Assembly (NCBI GenBank): GCA_949825045.1
Contig: OX463814.1
Location: 31,700,383-31,764,382 of the forward strand
From: Argyresthia goedartella
Taxonomy: Eukaryota; Arthropoda; Insecta; Lepidoptera; Argyresthiidae
Direction of reading: 5' to 3'
Length of the DNA: 64,000 nucleotides
Shown here: positions 63,901 through 64,000 of the stretch, piece by piece
How positions within the stretch are numbered: the stretch's first letter is position 1
Layout of the letters: each line of letters begins with the position of its first letter
The notes under the pieces: model-generated
Told to the model about the DNA's origin: nothing
Seen by the model: the letters and a program-made list of their open reading frames with translations, nothing else
Database searches by the model: none
Program-made: the position numbers and the translations under genes

Positions 63901-64000
63901 GAAATTTATCCTTTTACCAAAACGTAAAAATTACGGTATTTAATTATTACGTACTTTTGCTTATTTCCAGCTCGCGCCTTTGCCTGCCTGTCGGCCTTCA
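51950..64000 (+). CDS. TBCK: TBCK: TBC domain-containing pseudokinase, nine exons, 3' end beyond window
   Basis: Exons: 51950-52139, 52420-52672, 55480-55696, 57076-57338, 59920-60077, 61567-61652, 62481-62642, 63230-63407, 63971-64000+. Every border is AG/GT and every phase fits. The protein begins [20 protein letters not shown], then [12 protein letters not shown] and [13 protein letters not shown], as at the TBCK N-terminus. The kinase-like part has [11 protein letters not shown] (HRD Asp replaced by Thr) and FNYG for DFG, so it is a pseudokinase. [19 protein letters not shown] leads into the TBC Rab-GAP domain ([37 protein letters not shown]). The TBC catalytic IPRCHQY and YWQGLDSL boxes are kept; rhodanese lies outside. 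TBCK supports endolysosomal/mTOR function and mRNA transport in the FERRY complex (family knowledge). Confidence 0.95.
52757..52941 (-). pseudogene. C-terminal scrap of an RTE/R1-type retrotransposon ORF2
   Basis: The - strand frame reads [20 protein letters not shown] then [20 protein letters not shown], the characteristic GRP..RW.DD..K.AG..W...AQDR..WR...EA ending of many insect non-LTR proteins. Nothing upstream is recognisable. Confidence 0.75.
53050..54230 (+). other. TBCK intron 2, no gene
   Basis: AT-rich intron. 53670-53870 is the reverse complement of part of the repeat at 35160-35510. Otherwise nothing recognised. Confidence 0.5.
54239..55180 (-). pseudogene. Decayed transposon ORF1-like protein
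   Basis: A 149-residue - strand frame from ATG 55180 ([20 protein letters not shown]) contains a helical stretch with [20 protein letters not shown]. Downstream, in other frames, come [41 protein letters not shown], and an end reading [17 protein letters not shown]. The order (N-terminal helical domain, R-rich linker, RNA-binding-like domain, 'PEG' C-terminus) resembles ORF1/Gag-like proteins of arthropod and marine retroelements, from memory only. High GC content differs from the surrounding intron, a sign of insertion. At least two frameshifts. Confidence 0.5.
55272..55412 (-). mobile_element. tRNA-derived SINE, family A, head missing
   Basis: ACATTTACATACAGGCACATACATTGC, then CTGGCCCCCACACTAGGATA and TACCCTGTGTCGTGGGAATC as in 14862-15055. 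It stops at CCCCAGCCGCGAT where the B box should begin. Confidence 0.7.
56398..56893. mobile_element. Palindromic MITE, 496 bp, TA target duplication
   Basis: TA at 56396-56397 and 56894-56895. Ends AAATGTTGCCAAGACGAGAC and GTCTCGTCTTGGCAACATTT are exact inverted copies, and the arms continue about 190 bp with few mismatches (GTGGCTTGGCCGTT facing AACGGCCAAGCCAC), leaving a centre of about 100 bp. TA duplications suggest Tc1/mariner-type mobilisation. In TBCK intron 3. Confidence 0.88.
57339..57990 (+). other. TBCK intron 4, no feature
   Basis: The 57430-57690 stretch (GGGTGTAACAAAAAGGTG to TTACACCC) may be a repeat with GGGTGTAA/TTACACCC ends. Nothing else seen. Confidence 0.4.
57996..58300. 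repeat. MITE family 'TGTGACTGC', copy 2
   Basis: Starts TTATGTGACTGCTACATAAT, lacks the internal GGCGTCGGCGTT arm, and ends GGGTTTATGATACGTGTGTA. Compare 29157-29625. Confidence 0.65.
58500..59700 (+). pseudogene. Jockey-like reverse transcriptase fragment
   Basis: [19 protein letters not shown] and [14 protein letters not shown] near 58600-58720 are RT blocks. [19 protein letters not shown] follows in another frame, and [20 protein letters not shown] near 59180 and [10 protein letters not shown] near 59350 are C-terminal blocks. Frameshifts and stops throughout. Endonuclease and the 5' half of RT are missing. In TBCK intron 4. Confidence 0.8.
60185..61150. repeat. Tandem/inverted cluster of MITE family 'TGTGACTGC'
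   Basis: 60185-60290 is a reversed terminal arm (TCATAAACCATCTTTACTGCG). 60303-60725 and 60738-61150 are two direct copies, each TTTATGTGACTGCTACATAA ... GGCGTTCGAAATTTGAATGT ... CGCAGTAAAGAG. The two full copies are nearly head to tail, suggesting tandem insertion or unequal exchange in TBCK intron 5. Confidence 0.75.
61954..62165 (+). mobile_element. tRNA-derived SINE, full body
   Basis: GTAGTGACCCTGCCTACGAA, then B box GGGTTCGAATC at 61986-61996, then TTTTCTATGTATTTACATAA, GTCTAGTACCCATAACACAA and GAGCTTACTATGGGCCGAGT. The 3' part looks like the widespread lepidopteran SINE type. Related to family B, in the opposite orientation. Confidence 0.75.
62673..62752 (+). pseudogene. Partial tandem copy of TBCK exon 7
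   Basis: ATCAAGGCGGAACCGGAAGT, then GGACGTCCCGCCCCTGATAC and GCGGCTCTGCTCGGC repeat 62504-62580 of the exon, 30 bp after its donor site. A 5-bp insertion (GCGCC) shifts the frame, and the copy lacks both splice sites. Not coding. Confidence 0.85.
62826..63150 (+). mobile_element. Older 3' fragment of the Jockey-type family
   Basis: AAAAAGGGATATTACAATGTTC, then CTTCTCCCGCAGTGGTCCAT and an A-rich end near 63148 match the element end at 5511-5900, with more changes than the copy at 30957. Confidence 0.7.
63408..63970 (+). other. TBCK intron 8: CT-rich and poly-C low complexity
   Basis: (CT)n at 63415-63440, then C-rich DNA to a C run at 63507-63516. The remainder is AT-rich and unrecognised. 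Confidence 0.6.

Noticed and set aside
1..64000. CRISPR arrays, bacterial operons, riboswitches
   Set aside because: The window has spliced genes and eukaryotic elements. The only regular repeats (47249-51075) are about 328-bp units, not spacer arrays.

Overview
This is intron-rich animal DNA dominated by transposable elements. Three conserved protein-coding genes with consensus GT/AG splice sites are spread over long introns. The repeats (tRNA-derived SINEs with A/B boxes, the GGCCAAGTGCGAGTCGG family, TTAA-flanked MITEs, Jockey/I/CR1-type non-LTR elements) look like those of a moth or butterfly. No species can be named from the sequence.

Host genes. (1) A synaptotagmin, best matched to Syt12, on the + strand: seven exons are visible between 21776 and 35774; the N-terminal membrane-anchor exon was not found. 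(2) A ZFC3H1-like gene on the - strand: six coding exons (51473 down to 39432) that join in frame to 903 codons and a stop; it carries a charged coiled-coil protein ending in a small CCCH finger. (3) TBCK on the + strand: nine exons from 51950 to the right edge, encoding a pseudokinase domain followed by the start of a TBC Rab-GAP domain. Syt12 and ZFC3H1 are tail to tail. ZFC3H1 and TBCK are head to head across 476 bp, which is probably a shared promoter region.

Mobile layer. 1-3600 holds a CR1/L2-type non-LTR element (- strand) with a PHD-finger ORF1 and an apparently intact endonuclease/RT ORF2 running off the left edge. 5511-13612 is a 5'-truncated Jockey-type element (- strand) split by a complete Ty3/gypsy LTR retrotransposon (6211-12559). 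Its LTRs appear to differ at one base, gag and pol are intact, the target duplication is ATAC, heat-shock-element arrays lie in U3, and a -1 frameshift signal (GGGAAAC plus a predicted H-type pseudoknot) joins gag to pol. 15285-18775 is a decayed CR1-like element. Inside the Syt12 intron sits an almost complete I-type element (23730-29109) with an 11-bp target duplication and one in-frame stop between RT and RNase H. Intron 1 of ZFC3H1 holds a Ty1/copia relic whose two LTRs each carry a different nested insertion, and a 4.1-kb inverted-repeat element built from about 328-bp tandem units (47116-51217). TBCK introns hold palindromic MITEs, RT fragments, SINEs and a frameshifted copy of part of one TBCK exon.

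Long stretches of intron and intergenic DNA hold nothing recognisable and are listed as such. Element boundaries are read by eye from target duplications, inverted termini or tails. Family names come from motif recognition, not database search.
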